Shown one piece after another: positions 44,519 through 53,771 of a stretch of 64,000 nt of DNA. The notes under the pieces were generated by a model. The model was not told where the DNA came from. It ran no database searches and saw nothing but the letters and a program-made list of their open reading frames with translations. The stretch comes from Candidatus Binatia bacterium. Its GTDB lineage: Bacteria > Desulfobacterota > Binatia > UBA12015. The translations under genes and the position numbers were made by a program. Numbering within the stretch: position 1 is the stretch's first letter; every line of letters begins with the position of its first letter. The stretch lies in assembly GCA_036563615.1 (NCBI GenBank), contig DATCMB010000014.1, positions 416,806 through 480,805 of the forward strand. The letters run 5' to 3'.

Positions 44519-45943
44519 TCAAAGCTGCAACGACTTGATCTCGAGGTACTCCTCGAGGCCGTACTTCCCGAGCTCGCGGCCGCGTCCGGACTGCTTGAAG
44601 CCGCCGAACGGCGCGAGCGGGTTGAAGTTGCCGCCGTTGATGTCGACCTGCCCGGTGCGCATGCGGCGCGCGACGCGCTTCGCGCGCTCCGGATCCTTCG
44701 ACCACACGCCGCCCGCGAGACCGTAGATCGTGTCGTTCGCGATGCGCACCGCGTCATCCTCGTCCTCGTAGGGGATGATCGACAGCACGGGGCCAAAAAT
44801 CTCTTCCTGCTCGATCGTCATCCCGGGCTTCACGTTGGTGAAGACCGTCGGGCGGACGTAGTAGCCCTTGTCGAGCCCCGGCGGCGGCTCCGCACCGCCG
44901 GTCGCGAGCGTCGCGCCCTCCTCGATGCCCTTCTTGATGTAGTTGCGCACGCGCTCGCGCTGCTGCGCCGAGATGAGCGGACCGAGCTTGGTGTCGTCGC
45001 TGAACGGATCGCCGACGGTGTAGGACTCCGCCGCCTTGACCGCGATCCGCGTCGCCTCCTCGAGGCGGTTCTTCGGCACCAGCATGCGGGTGTGCGCCGA
45101 GCAGGTCTGGCCGGAGTTCATGTAGCAGGCGCTCACGCCCTGGGTGACCGCCTTCTCGAAGTCGGCGTCGTCGAGGATGATGTTCGCCGACTTGCCGCCG
45201 AGCTCGAGCGCGACGCGCTTGACGGTCTGCGCGGCGAGCTCGGAGACGCGCTTGCCGGCGCGCGTCGAGCCGGTGAACGACACCATGTCGACGTCGGGGT
45301 GCTTGGCGATCGCCTCACCGACCACCGGGCCCGTGCCCGACACCAGGTTGAAGACGCCCTTCGGCAGCCCGACCGAGTCGACGATCTCGGCGAGGATGAA
45401 GGCGTTGAGCGGCGCGATCTCGCTCGGCTTGACCACCACCGTGCAGCCCGCGGCGATCGCCGGCGCGACCTTCGCGACGATCTGGTGCAGCGGGTAGTTC
45501 CATGGCGTGATGCAGCCGACCACGCCGACCGGCTCCTTCACCACCAGCGACGAGCCGATCTGCTCCTCGAAGACGTAGTTCTTGAGGATGTCGGCGTAGC
45601 TGCCCATCACCGTGCCCGGCAGGCCGACCTGGATCATGCTCGACAGCTTGAGCGGCATGCCGACCTCGGTCGCGATGACCTCGGCGATCTCCTGCATGCG
45701 GCCGAAGATCCCGGCCTGCAGCTTCTGCAGGTACTCGACACGCTTGTCGACCGGCGTCTGCGACCAGCCCTCGAACGCCGCGCGCGCCGCCTTCACGGCG
45801 CGGTCGACGTCCTCGGGCGTGCCGTCCGGAATCGAGCCGCAGACCTCCTCGGTCGAGGCGCAGATGACCTCGATCTTTCCTTTGCCCGTCGACGGCACCC
45901 AGGCGCCGTCGATGTAGATCTTGTCGTAATCGCGTCTTTCCAT
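44519..45943 (-). CDS. NAD(P)+-dependent aldehyde dehydrogenase
   Basis: The product is 474 residues, the standard length. The catalytic set is present: Asn149 (TPWNYP), Glu247 (LELGGKSA) and the nucleophile Cys281 (NSGQTCSA). The [11 protein letters not shown] coenzyme loop is at about 223-233. It oxidises an aldehyde to the acid, or to the CoA ester in some subfamilies. The substrate is not evident. The gene is divergent from modA. The intervening 217 bases hold a perfect GC palindrome at 45976-45995 (GCGCGCCGG-GA-CCGGCGCGC). Confidence 0.93.
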   Translation of the reverse strand: MERRDYDKIYIDGAWVPSTGKGKIEVICASTEEVCGSIPDGTPEDVDRAVKAARAAFEGWSQTPVDKRVEYLQKLQAGIFGRMQEIAEVIATEVGMPLKLSSMIQVGLPGTVMGSYADILKNYVFEEQIGSSLVVKEPVGVVGCITPWNYPLHQIVAKVAPAIAAGCTVVVKPSEIAPLNAFILAEIVDSVGLPKGVFNLVSGTGPVVGEAIAKHPDVDMVSFTGSTRAGKRVSELAAQTVKRVALELGGKSANIILDDADFEKAVTQGVSACYMNSGQTCSAHTRMLVPKNRLEEATRIAVKAAESYTVGDPFSDDTKLGPLISAQQRERVRNYIKKGIEEGATLATGGAEPPPGLDKGYYVRPTVFTNVKPGMTIEQEEIFGPVLSIIPYEDEDDAVRIANDTIYGLAGGVWSKDPERAKRVARRMRTGQVDINGGNFNPLAPFGGFKQSGRGRELGKYGLEEYLEIKSLQL

Positions 45944-46160
45944 TTCCCTCGCTCCGCGCTGTTGACGATCGACGAGCGCGCCGGGACCGGCGCGCGGTGT
46001 GATCTTCTATGTCTTCGCCGCCAGAGGGCGGCAGTCAACCGGGCGGTCGCGGAGCGTGGCGCGGCGCGGCTTTTTCGCGTCCGCGCGAGCGCACATCTGC
46101 GGATGCCGCGTGAGCCACGTCGCTTCGACTTCGCACGCGTCACGACCTAAGGGGAGCGCG

Positions 46161-47006
46161 ATGCTGCGCAACCGCGACGGGAAGGCGCGCCCTGCGCGCG
46201 TCGTGCTCGCGCGCCGCGCCGCGCTGCTGGTGCTCGCAGCTCGTGCCGCTCGCCGCGCGCTCGCGACGCGCGCCGCGCGGATCGTCGTCGCGGCGCTCGC
46301 GTGCGTCGTCGCGACGGCCGCTCCGGCTCGTGCGCGCGAGCTCACCGTGTCTGCAGCGGCCTCGCTCACCGCCGCGTTCGCGGAGATCGGCCACGCGTTC
46401 GAGAAGAGCTCACCCGGCATGACCGTGCGCACGAACTTCGCCGGCTCCTCGACGCTCGTCCGCCAGATCCTCGAGGGCGCGCCGGTCGACGTCTTCGCCT
46501 CGGCCGACGAGGCGAACATGCAGAAGCTCGTCGACGCGGACGCCGTCGAGGGCAGGCCCGAGACCTTCGCGCGCAACCGCCTCACGATCCTCGTCCAGCG
46601 CGGCAACCCGAAGGGGATCGCGGGCGTCGCCGACCTCGCGCGGCCGGACGTCGTCGTGGCGCTGTGCGCTCCGGAGGTGCCGGCCGGACGCTACGCGCGC
46701 GAGATCTTCGCCAGGGCGGGCGTCGCGCTCCCCGCGACCAGCCAGGAGCTCGACGTGCGAGCGGTCGTCACGCGCGTCGCGCTCGGCGAGGCCGACGCCG
46801 GGATCGTCTATGCGACCGACGCGCGCGCGGCGGGCGAGACGGTCGCCGAGGTCGCGATTCCGGATGCGCAGAACGTGATCGCTCGCTATCCGGTCGCCGT
46901 GCTGCGGGACGCGAAGCATCCGGACGAAGGGCGGGCCTTCGTCCGCTTCCTGCTGGGCGAGCAGGCGCAGGGCATCTTGGCGCGGCACGGGTTCCTGCCG
47001 CCGTGA
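46161..47006 (+). CDS. modA: Molybdate ABC transporter, substrate-binding protein
   Basis: The product is 281 residues. The ATG at 46161 follows AAGGGGAG. A long arginine-rich N-region precedes the signal-peptide hydrophobic core, which ends near APARARE. The mature protein begins ELTVSAAASLTAAF, the ModA hallmark. It continues with NFAGSSTLVRQI, APVDVFASAD and DAGIVYATDA. It binds molybdate or tungstate in the periplasm for the ModBC importer. It overlaps modB by four bases (GTGA). Confidence 0.93.
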   Translation: MLRNRDGKARPARVVLARRAALLVLAARAARRALATRAARIVVAALACVVATAAPARARELTVSAAASLTAAFAEIGHAFEKSSPGMTVRTNFAGSSTLVRQILEGAPVDVFASADEANMQKLVDADAVEGRPETFARNRLTILVQRGNPKGIAGVADLARPDVVVALCAPEVPAGRYAREIFARAGVALPATSQELDVRAVVTRVALGEADAGIVYATDARAAGETVAEVAIPDAQNVIARYPVAVLRDAKHPDEGRAFVRFLLGEQAQGILARHGFLPP

Positions 47007-47818
47007 GCGCGCCACACGGCGCCTCGGCGCCCCGGCGCACGAGCGTCGCGCCGTGGCCGGTCGTCGCGGGCGCGTCGCTCGCACTCTCGCTCTTCGTCCT
47101 GCCGCTCGCCGGGCTCGTCGTCCGCGCGCCGTGGCGCTCGGCCCTCGACGCGCTCGCGGCTCCCGCGGCGCTCGAGGCGCTGCGGCTGTCGCTCGGCTGC
47201 TCGCTCGCGGCGACCGCGCTGTCGATCGTCCTCGGGCTGCCGCTCGCATGGCTGCTCGCGCGCGTCGAGTTCCCGGCGCGCGGCCTCGTGCGCGGGCTCG
47301 TCACGCTGCCGGTCGTGCTGCCGCCGGTGGTCGGCGGCGTCGCGCTGCTGCTCGCCTTCGGCCGGCGCGGCATCGTCGGACGCTGGCTCGAGGCCGCGTT
47401 CGGCGTCACCCTGCCCTTCACGGCCGCCGGCGCCGTCCTCGCCGAGATCTTCGTCGCCATGCCGTTTTTCATCTTGACGATCGAGGGCGGGCTGCGCGGT
47501 CTCGACGCGCGCCTCGAGGACGCCGCGCGGACGCTCGGCGCGCGGCCGTGGACGGTGTTCCGGCGCGTGACGCTGCCGCTGCTGCGTCCGTCGCTGATCG
47601 CGGGCGCCGTGCTGTGCTGGGCGCGCGCGCTCGGCGAGTTCGGCGCGACGATCACCTTTGCCGGCAACTTCCCCGGCCGCACGCAGACGCTGCCGCTCGC
47701 GGTCTACACCGCGCTCGAGACCGATCCCGACGCGGGCATCCTGCTGAGCCTCGTGCTGCTCGTCGTGTCGCTCGCGGTCCTGGTCGGGCTGCGGCGGCGC
47801 TGGCTCGGAGCGCCGTGA
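47003..47818 (+). CDS. modB: Molybdate ABC transporter, permease
   Basis: The product is 271 residues from a GTG overlapping the modA stop. It has about six membrane helices. The cytoplasmic coupling loop is EDAARTLGARPWTVFRRVTLPLLRPSL (about 172-198), with the EAA-type motif that contacts ModC. ALGEFGATITFAGN follows, as in ModB. Confidence 0.94.
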   Translation: MSAPHGASAPRRTSVAPWPVVAGASLALSLFVLPLAGLVVRAPWRSALDALAAPAALEALRLSLGCSLAATALSIVLGLPLAWLLARVEFPARGLVRGLVTLPVVLPPVVGGVALLLAFGRRGIVGRWLEAAFGVTLPFTAAGAVLAEIFVAMPFFILTIEGGLRGLDARLEDAARTLGARPWTVFRRVTLPLLRPSLIAGAVLCWARALGEFGATITFAGNFPGRTQTLPLAVYTALETDPDAGILLSLVLLVVSLAVLVGLRRRWLGAP

Positions 47819-48867
47819 GCCTCGACGCGCGCGTCGTCGTCGACCTCGGCGGCTTCCGGCTCGACGTCGGGCTCGAGGTCGCGCCGGGCGAGGTGGTCGC
47901 GGTGCTCGGCCCGAACGGCGCCGGCAAGACGACGCTGCTGCGCGCGATCGCCGGGCTCACGCCGCTCGCCGCCGGTCGCATCGTGCTGGATGGCACCGTA
48001 CTCGACGATCCCGAGCAGGGCGTGCTCGTGCCGCCGGAGGAGCGTCCGCTCGGCGTCGTGTTCCAGGACTACCTGCTGTTCCCGCACCTGAGCGCGCTCG
48101 ACAACGTCGCCTTCGGCCTGCGCTGCCGCGGCTGGTCGCGGCGCCACGCGCGCCGCGAGGCGCGCGCCTGGCTCGAGCGCGTCGGGCTCGCGGCGCAGGC
48201 GAGCCTCCTTCCGGAACGGCTCTCGGGCGGACAGCAGCAGCGCGTCGCGCTGGTGCGCGCGCTCGCCGTGCAGCCGCGCGTCCTGCTGCTCGACGAGCCG
48301 CTCTCGGCGCTCGACGTCGCGACCCGCGGCGAGCTGCGCCGCGAGCTGCGCGCGCTGCTCGGCTCGTTCGCCGGCGTCAAGCTCATCGTGACGCACGACC
48401 CACTGGAAGCGCGCGCGCTCGCCGATCGTCTGGTGATCCTCGAGGAGGGTCGCATCGTGCAGCAGGGCACGCCCGACGACGTGACCGCGCGGCCGCGCTC
48501 CGCCTGGGTGTCGCGGCTCGCGGGCGTGAACCTGCTGCGCGGCACGGCGGCGGGCGACATCGTGCGCCTCGCCGACGGCGGCACGCTCGCGGTCCCCGAT
48601 GCCGGCAGCGGCGAGGTGTTCGTCGTCATCCAGCCGAACGCGGTCGCGCTGCACCGTAGGCGTCCCGAGGGCACGCCGCGCAACGTCTGGCCGGCGCAGG
48701 TCGAGTCGATCGAGGAGCACGACGGACGCGTGCGCGTGCGCGTCGGCGGCGTGCGCCCGCTGGTCGCCGAGGTGACGCCGCAGGCGGTCGCCGAGCTGCG
48801 GCTCGAGGACAGGGGCGAGGTGTGGGTGAGCGTCAAGGCGACGGAGATCACGGCGTACCCGGTGTGA
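47815..48867 (+). CDS. modC: Molybdate ABC transporter, ATPase
   Basis: The product is 350 residues from a GTG overlapping the modB stop by four bases. Walker A GPNGAGKTT lies at 32-40, the signature LSGGQ at 136-140, Walker B VLLLDEP at 156-162 and the switch His in VTHD (about 192-195). The C-terminal 60 residues are a TOBE/MOP-like domain that can sense molybdate. It energises uptake with ATP. No molybdoenzyme gene lies in the window. Confidence 0.94.
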   Translation: MSLDARVVVDLGGFRLDVGLEVAPGEVVAVLGPNGAGKTTLLRAIAGLTPLAAGRIVLDGTVLDDPEQGVLVPPEERPLGVVFQDYLLFPHLSALDNVAFGLRCRGWSRRHARREARAWLERVGLAAQASLLPERLSGGQQQRVALVRALAVQPRVLLLDEPLSALDVATRGELRRELRALLGSFAGVKLIVTHDPLEARALADRLVILEEGRIVQQGTPDDVTARPRSAWVSRLAGVNLLRGTAAGDIVRLADGGTLAVPDAGSGEVFVVIQPNAVALHRRRPEGTPRNVWPAQVESIEEHDGRVRVRVGGVRPLVAEVTPQAVAELRLEDRGEVWVSVKATEITAYPV

Positions 48868-48935
48868 CGCACGTCGCGCGCGCGATGCGCGTACCGCGCG
48901 CGTTCGTGCCGTACCTCGTGCTAGTCACGCCCGCC

Positions 48936-50474
48936 ATGAACGGATTCTCGAGCCTCCCGAGCCTGGAGCGCCGCCGCGCGCACGCCCGTCGCCGACGTAC
49001 CGCTGGCAGCGAAAGACGGCCTGGCGCGCGCTGGCGCCTCGCCTGCGTCGCGAGCTGCGCGCTGCTCGCTTTCGTTGCGACGAGCTGCTCGGATGCGCCG
49101 TCGATGACGAGCGGACCCGCAGCGGATCTCGCGCAAGAGCTCACCGGCGGCAACGGTCCCTTCCTCGGCGAGGGCGTGCCGCCGCGGCTCGCCGACGCGG
49201 GCTACGTTCAGCACGAGTACGTCGCAGCCGGGACGGCGACGTCGTACCGCGCGCTCGGCGAGCTCGGCCGCGACGGTCGCTGGACCTTCGAGCCCGACCT
49301 CGAGGCGCCGTACCGCACGCGCGTCCTCGTGCGCCGCCCGGCGAATCCCGCCGACTTCAGCGGCACCGTCCTCGTCGAGTGGCTCAACGTCAGCGGCGGC
49401 GTCGACGCGAATCCCGACTACGCGAGCCTCGAGGAGGAGATCCTGCGCCGTGGGCACGCGTGGGTCGGGGTCTCGGCGCAGCTCATCGGCGTCGAGGGCG
49501 GTCCGGTGCTGGTGGTCGCACCCGGCGCCGAAGGGCTCGCCGGGCAAGGTCTCAAAGGGATCGACCCGGCACGCTACGGCTCGCTGTCGCACCCGGGCGA
49601 CGGCTTCTCGTTCGACATCTACACGCAGGTGGCGCGCGCGCTGCGCGCCGGTGCGGGGCTCGGCGGCGCGCGACCGGACCTCGTCCTCGCGGTCGGCGAG
49701 TCGCAGTCCGCGATCGCGCTCGTCACCTATTTCAACGGCGTGCAGCCGCTGGCGCGCGCCTTCGACGGCTTCTTCGTGCACAGCCGCGGCTCGGCGGCGC
49801 TGCCGCTCGTCGGCCCGGGCGAGTACGCGGATCTGGTCGGCGCCTTCGGCGGCCCGCAGCCGATCCTGCGCACCGACGTCGACACGCCGGTGCTCGAGCT
49901 GCAGGCGGAGGGCGACGTCGTCGGCGTGCTGAGCTCGCTCGCCGTGCGCCAGCCCGACGGCCCGACGTTCCGTCTGTGGGAGGTCGCGGGCACCGCGCAC
50001 GCCGACCGCCACCTGCTCGGCCCGCTCGCCGACGCCGCGCCCTGCGGCACGGAGATCAACGACGGACCGCTGCACGTCGTCGCCAAGGCCGCGTTCCGTG
50101 CGCTCGAGACCTGGGCACGCGGCGGCGCCGCGCCCGCCGAGGCGCCGCGTCTCGAGGTCGTGCAGGGCGACCCGCCGCAGATCGCGCGCGACGCCGACGG
50201 CATCGCGCTCGGTGGTCTGCGCACGCCGCCGGTCGACGTGCCGGTCGACGTCCTCTCCGGCGCGCCGGGGCCGTCGCCGAGCCTGTTCTGCCTGCTCCTC
50301 GGCTCGACCGTGCCGCTTCCCGCGGAGCGCCTCGCCGAGCTCTACCCGTCGCGCGCGATCTACGAGCAGCGCTACGCCGCCGCGACCGACGCCGCGATCG
50401 CCGCCGGCTTGGTGCTCGAGGAGGACCGCGCGACGCTGCTCGCGTACTCCGATCCGTCGCGCATCCCCGAGTAA
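48936..50474 (+). CDS. Secreted alpha/beta-hydrolase-domain protein
   Basis: The product is about 512 residues. A basic N-region of about 45 residues precedes a lipobox-like end (FVATSCSD), so it may be a lipoprotein. The body matches the alpha/beta hydrolase domain family PF20091, with a VLVEWLNVSGG strand early on and the nucleophile elbow AVGESQSA. A Cys-containing AAPCGTEINDGP region precedes the C-terminal third. It is probably an esterase or amidase with an unknown substrate. The start is uncertain; an ATG at 48885 would lengthen the basic region. Confidence 0.75.
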   Translation: MNGFSSLPSLERRRAHARRRRTAGSERRPGARWRLACVASCALLAFVATSCSDAPSMTSGPAADLAQELTGGNGPFLGEGVPPRLADAGYVQHEYVAAGTATSYRALGELGRDGRWTFEPDLEAPYRTRVLVRRPANPADFSGTVLVEWLNVSGGVDANPDYASLEEEILRRGHAWVGVSAQLIGVEGGPVLVVAPGAEGLAGQGLKGIDPARYGSLSHPGDGFSFDIYTQVARALRAGAGLGGARPDLVLAVGESQSAIALVTYFNGVQPLARAFDGFFVHSRGSAALPLVGPGEYADLVGAFGGPQPILRTDVDTPVLELQAEGDVVGVLSSLAVRQPDGPTFRLWEVAGTAHADRHLLGPLADAAPCGTEINDGPLHVVAKAAFRALETWARGGAAPAEAPRLEVVQGDPPQIARDADGIALGGLRTPPVDVPVDVLSGAPGPSPSLFCLLLGSTVPLPAERLAELYPSRAIYEQRYAAATDAAIAAGLVLEEDRATLLAYSDPSRIPE

Positions 50475-50505
50475 AGCCGCCGCCGGCGCGTTACGATCCA
50501 CGAGG

Positions 50506-51309
50506 GTGACACTCGAGTCGTACATCCTGCACGGTGGCGCGCCGGGCGCTGCGCGCCTCGAGGTGCTGGCGCGCGCCTACTGGCCGACGACGCGCGCGCT
50601 CCTCGAGCGCGTCGGCGTGCGTCCGGGGATGCGCGTCCTCGACCTGGGCTGCGGGCGCGGCGACGTCACCGTCGAGCTCGCGCGGCTCGTCGCCCCGGGC
50701 GGCGCGGCGGTCGGCATCGACGCCGACGGCGCCGTGCTCGAGCACGCGCGCGCCCTCGCCCGCGAGCGCGGCGTCGAGCCGGTCTTCGAGCAGCGCGACG
50801 CGCTCGAGGACTCGGGGCATCGCGACCTCGACCTCGTCTACGCGCGCTTTCTTCTGAGCCACGTGCGCTCGCCCGAGGCCGCGGTGGCGCGCATGCGGCG
50901 CGCGCTGCGTCCGGGCGGGCTCGTCGTGGTCGAGGACGTCGACTTCCCGGGGCACTTCTGCCACCCGCCGTGCGCCGCGTTCGCGCGCTACGTCGAGCTG
51001 TACATGGCCGCCGCGCGCCTGCGCGGCGCGGACGCGACCATCGGCCCGCGCCTGCCGGCGCTGTTGCTCGACGCCGGGCTCGAGGTGCGCGGCGTCGACG
51101 TCGTGCAGCCGGCCTTCGTCGACGGCGACGGCAAGCTCGTCGCGCAGCTCACGATGGCGGCGATCCGCGACGCGGTGGTGACGGCCGGGCTTGCGAGCGC
51201 CGCCGAGGTCGAGGCGCTGATCGCGGAGCTCGACGCGTACCGCACGACGCCGGGCACGGTCGAGACGCTGGCGCGCGTCGTGCGCGCCTGGGTCGTTCTG
51301 CCCGCCTGA
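50506..51309 (+). CDS. Class I SAM-dependent methyltransferase
   Basis: The product is 267 residues from a GTG at 50506. SAM-binding motif I VLDLGCGRGD is at about 45-54, motif II acidic GIDADG at about 72-77, and ALRPGGLVVVEDVDFPG forms post-motif strands. It resembles UbiE/Tam-type small-molecule methyltransferases, and the substrate is unknown. GAGG lies unusually close to the GTG, so initiation may be weak or coupled to the hydrolase gene ending 31 bases upstream. Confidence 0.87.
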   Translation: MTLESYILHGGAPGAARLEVLARAYWPTTRALLERVGVRPGMRVLDLGCGRGDVTVELARLVAPGGAAVGIDADGAVLEHARALARERGVEPVFEQRDALEDSGHRDLDLVYARFLLSHVRSPEAAVARMRRALRPGGLVVVEDVDFPGHFCHPPCAAFARYVELYMAAARLRGADATIGPRLPALLLDAGLEVRGVDVVQPAFVDGDGKLVAQLTMAAIRDAVVTAGLASAAEVEALIAELDAYRTTPGTVETLARVVRAWVVLPA

Positions 51310-51327
51310 GCCGCGCGCGAAGCTTCG

Positions 51328-51744
51328 TCAGGGCGTCGCTGCGGCGATCGTGCTCGCGGTGTCGAACAGCTCCGTGAACTCGACGATGTAGCCGTCCTCG
51401 AAGCGGAAGAAGTCCGCCTTCAGCGACCGCGCGACCTTGCCGGTGTGCCGGTTGCGCCACGCGCAGTGTCCGAGCATCGCGACGCGGTCGCCCTCGCAGA
51501 TCAGCTCCTCGACCTCGTACTCGAGCATCTCCCAGTCGCGCACGAGGAGCCGGAAGTAGCGCTCCGCGTCGGCGCGCGACATGCCGCCACGTGCGAACTC
51601 GACGTTCGGCAGGTCACCACCCATCGAGCGGAAGCGGATCGTGTCGCCGAGCATCGCGAGCCAGGGCTCGAAGTTGCGTCCCTTGCTGAGGGCCCACAGT
51701 CGGTACATCTCGCGCAGGTGTTCGACGTGCTTCGGCGTGACCAT
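51328..51744 (-). CDS. SnoaL-like/NTF2-fold protein
   Basis: The product is 138 residues, the size of a single SnoaL-like domain, with EMYRLWALSKGRNFEPWLAMLGDTIRF at the start and LKADFFRFEDGYIVEFTELFDT near the end. Family members include ketosteroid isomerase-like and polyketide cyclase enzymes as well as non-catalytic proteins. The role cannot be assigned. GGAGG precedes the ATG at 51744. Confidence 0.85.
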   Translation of the reverse strand: MVTPKHVEHLREMYRLWALSKGRNFEPWLAMLGDTIRFRSMGGDLPNVEFARGGMSRADAERYFRLLVRDWEMLEYEVEELICEGDRVAMLGHCAWRNRHTGKVARSLKADFFRFEDGYIVEFTELFDTASTIAAATP

Positions 51745-51899
51745 GTTGGCCTCCGGGGTTTGGCTGACTTGACGACGCGGCGCGGGCCGACGCAAGCGAC
51801 TTTCGCGCGGCTCGTCCGACGAGCGGAAAAAATTCGACCGGACCTTCCCTGCCGACGAGAGCGACGCTGGCGTCCGGTGAGAGCGCGCGCTAGGCACGA

Positions 51900-52037
51900 G
51901 CCGTCCTTGGGGGAGTAGTCGATCGCGGCCGTGCCGCGAGCCCGACGTCAAGACACTTGATCGGCAGATCATGGCGTCGGGAGCCCACGGTTCGACGAGA
52001 CCCATGGCGCGAACGAGCCGAACCCGGGCGGGACGGC
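51900..52037 (+). ncRNA. Candidate yybP-ykoY (Mn2+) riboswitch
   Basis: The loop sequence GGGGGAGTAG (51909-51918) is the hallmark of this riboswitch class. GCCGTCC (51900-51906) can pair with GGACGGC (52031-52037) to close the element. Inside are a CGCGGC/GCCGCG hairpin (51924-51939) and a CCCGACG/CGTCGGG stem (51941-51947 with 51975-51981), capped by TGATC-GGCA-GATCA. CGACGAGACC (51993-52002) matches what I recall of the second conserved arm. It lies just upstream of a GDT1/UPF0016 gene, a known target of this Mn2+-sensing class. It was identified by eye without a covariance search. Confidence 0.65.
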
Positions 52038-52080
52038 CGTGCGCGTCGTGGTGCTCGCTCCCGCCCGCAAGGATCCGTTC

Positions 52081-52341
52081 GTGCAGTTCGTCGTCTCGAC
52101 GTCGCTCGTCGCCCTGGCCGAGGTCGGCGACAAGACGCAGGTCGCGACCGTCATGCTGGCCGCGCGCTACGACGCGCTCGCGACCGTCGTCCTCGCGACC
52201 ACGCTCGGCATGCTGATCGCGAACGCGCCGGTCGTGCGGCTCGGCGGCGCGCTGTCCTCGCGGCTGCCGCTGCGCGGCATTCGCATCGCCGCGGCGGCGC
52301 TGTTCGCCATCCTCGGCCTCGCGGTCCTCGTCGGGAAGTGA
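52081..52341 (+). CDS. GDT1/TMEM165 (UPF0016) family cation exporter, half-size
   Basis: The product is 86 residues from a GTG with AAGGA at the correct distance. A GTG at 52039 would add 14 residues and lies against the riboswitch. The motif LVALAEVGDKTQVATVMLAARY (about 8-29) is the ExGDK(T/S) signature of this family, which exports Mn2+ (or Ca2+). Full-length members have two copies; this one has one, so it must form dimers. Three hydrophobic helices are visible. The candidate Mn2+ riboswitch upstream fits a role in manganese detoxification. Confidence 0.87.
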   Translation: MQFVVSTSLVALAEVGDKTQVATVMLAARYDALATVVLATTLGMLIANAPVVRLGGALSSRLPLRGIRIAAAALFAILGLAVLVGK

Positions 52342-52393
52342 TTGCAGCCCGAGGCGCGAGGCCGATAGGGTTTCCGCCTCAGGGGGTCACGCC

Positions 52394-53260
52394 ATGGCAG
52401 GACGTCTCGAGAACAAGGTGGCGGTGGTGACGGGCGGCGGCAACGGCATCGGACGCGCGACCGTGCTGCGCTTCCTCGCCGAGGGCGCGCGCGTCGTCGT
52501 CGCCGATCTGAACGAGGAGACCGGTCAGGAGACGCTCGAGCTCGCCCGCCGCGCGGGCGCCGGCGATCGCGTGCGCTTCGTGCGCACCGACGTCGCGCGC
52601 GAAGCGGACGTCGAGGGCGCGGTCCGCGTCGCGACGCAGGACTTCGGCGGCATCGACGTGATGTTCAACAACGCGGGCGTCGCCGGCGCGTTCGGCCCGA
52701 TCACGCACCTCGACGCCGACGACTGGGACTACACCTTCGCCGTGCTCGTGAAGGGCGTGTTCCTCGGCATGAAGCACGCGGCGCGCGCGATGAAGGCGCA
52801 GGGCACGGGCGGCGTGATCCTCAGCACGGCGTCGATCGCCGGGCTGTCGGGCGGCGACGGGCCGCAGGCGTACTCGGCCGCGAAGGCGGCGGTGATCAAC
52901 TTGACGCGCGCGGTGGCGGTCGAGCTCGCGCCCGCGCGCATCCGCGTCAACGCGATCTGCCCGGGCGGCATCCTGACGCCGCTCATCCACCGCGGCAATC
53001 CGGACGCGATGCGTCCGCTGCTCGAGAAGTTCCAGCCGTGGCCCGACGCGGGCGAGCCCGAGAACGTCGCCGCGGCGGCGCTCTTCCTCGCGAGCGACGA
53101 GGCCGCGTTCATCACCGGCGAGGCGCTGGTGGTCGACGGCGGCGCGACCGCGCGCGGCGCCAACGCGATCGCGGGCCTCGGCGGCGGCTTCGGGCAGCTG
53201 GCGGCGGGCGTCGATCGCGGCACGACGGGTCAGGAGGGGGTGCTGCGCTCGGTCGAGTGA
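52394..53260 (+). CDS. Short-chain dehydrogenase/reductase
   Basis: The product is 288 residues, a classical SDR. The cofactor motif TGGGNGIG is at 13-20, NNAG at 92-95, the catalytic Ser147, Tyr160 and Lys164 (YSAAK), and PGG follows the active site. Asp38 after beta-strand 2 suggests NAD+ preference. The C-terminus has a Gly-rich extension of about 30 residues beyond the usual end. The substrate is unknown. AGGGGG precedes the ATG. Confidence 0.92.
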   Translation: MAGRLENKVAVVTGGGNGIGRATVLRFLAEGARVVVADLNEETGQETLELARRAGAGDRVRFVRTDVAREADVEGAVRVATQDFGGIDVMFNNAGVAGAFGPITHLDADDWDYTFAVLVKGVFLGMKHAARAMKAQGTGGVILSTASIAGLSGGDGPQAYSAAKAAVINLTRAVAVELAPARIRVNAICPGGILTPLIHRGNPDAMRPLLEKFQPWPDAGEPENVAAAALFLASDEAAFITGEALVVDGGATARGANAIAGLGGGFGQLAAGVDRGTTGQEGVLRSVE

Positions 53261-53340
53261 CGCCGCGCGGCGCGGGCGCGTCGCTTCGCCGGAGCTCGCA
53301 GGCGTTTTATTGAGCTTGACTCGAGAAGGAGGGCGCGTCC

Positions 53341-53730
53341 TCAGCGCGGCCGGACCTGCGTGCCGATCCCGGCGGTGATGAACACCCCGCTCGCCGTGCC
53401 CTCGACGTCGGCGGTGTGCCACACGCCCGGCGGATTGATCGCGTACTCGCCGGGCTCGAGCCGCGTGCGCACCTCGCGCCCATCGATCTCCTGGATCAGC
53501 GTGAACGCGCCCGACGTGCACAGCACGACCTCGCTGCCCTGCGGGTGCATCTCCCAGGAATCCCACGGCGCCGAGAAGGTGAACATCGAGACGAGGCGTC
53601 CCTCGACGCCGTCCGACGCGTGCCGCGGCGAGTAGTCCGCGTACCAGCCGATGCCGGTGAACTCGGGCTCGCTGACCGCCGTTGCGCCGAGCCCGAGGTG
53701 GATGGGATTTCGCGCGAGCTGCATGGCCAT
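53341..53730 (-). CDS. Cupin-fold protein
   Basis: The product is 129 residues, a single cupin domain. SWEMHPQGSEVVLC (about 57-70) holds one metal-type His and a Glu, and PPGVWHTADV (about 99-108) the second-motif His. It may bind a metal and a small substrate, or act as a sensor. It is convergent with the SDR gene and lies downstream of the alpha-hydroxy-acid oxidase. Confidence 0.85.
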   Translation of the reverse strand: MAMQLARNPIHLGLGATAVSEPEFTGIGWYADYSPRHASDGVEGRLVSMFTFSAPWDSWEMHPQGSEVVLCTSGAFTLIQEIDGREVRTRLEPGEYAINPPGVWHTADVEGTASGVFITAGIGTQVRPR

Positions 53731-53771
53731 GACCGAGCCCTCCCGGGCGCGAGCCTAGCAGGGTTTGCGGA

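Noticed and set aside
45944..46160. Moco riboswitch or ModE site upstream of modA
   Set aside because: I looked for the ModE box and for Moco-motif sequence features and saw neither. Only an unrelated GC palindrome is present.
52039..52080. GTG at 52039 as start of the GDT1-like gene
   Set aside because: It would place the start two bases after the closing stem of the riboswitch candidate with no ribosome binding site. The GTG at 52081 has AAGGA in place and gives the family-typical N-terminus.
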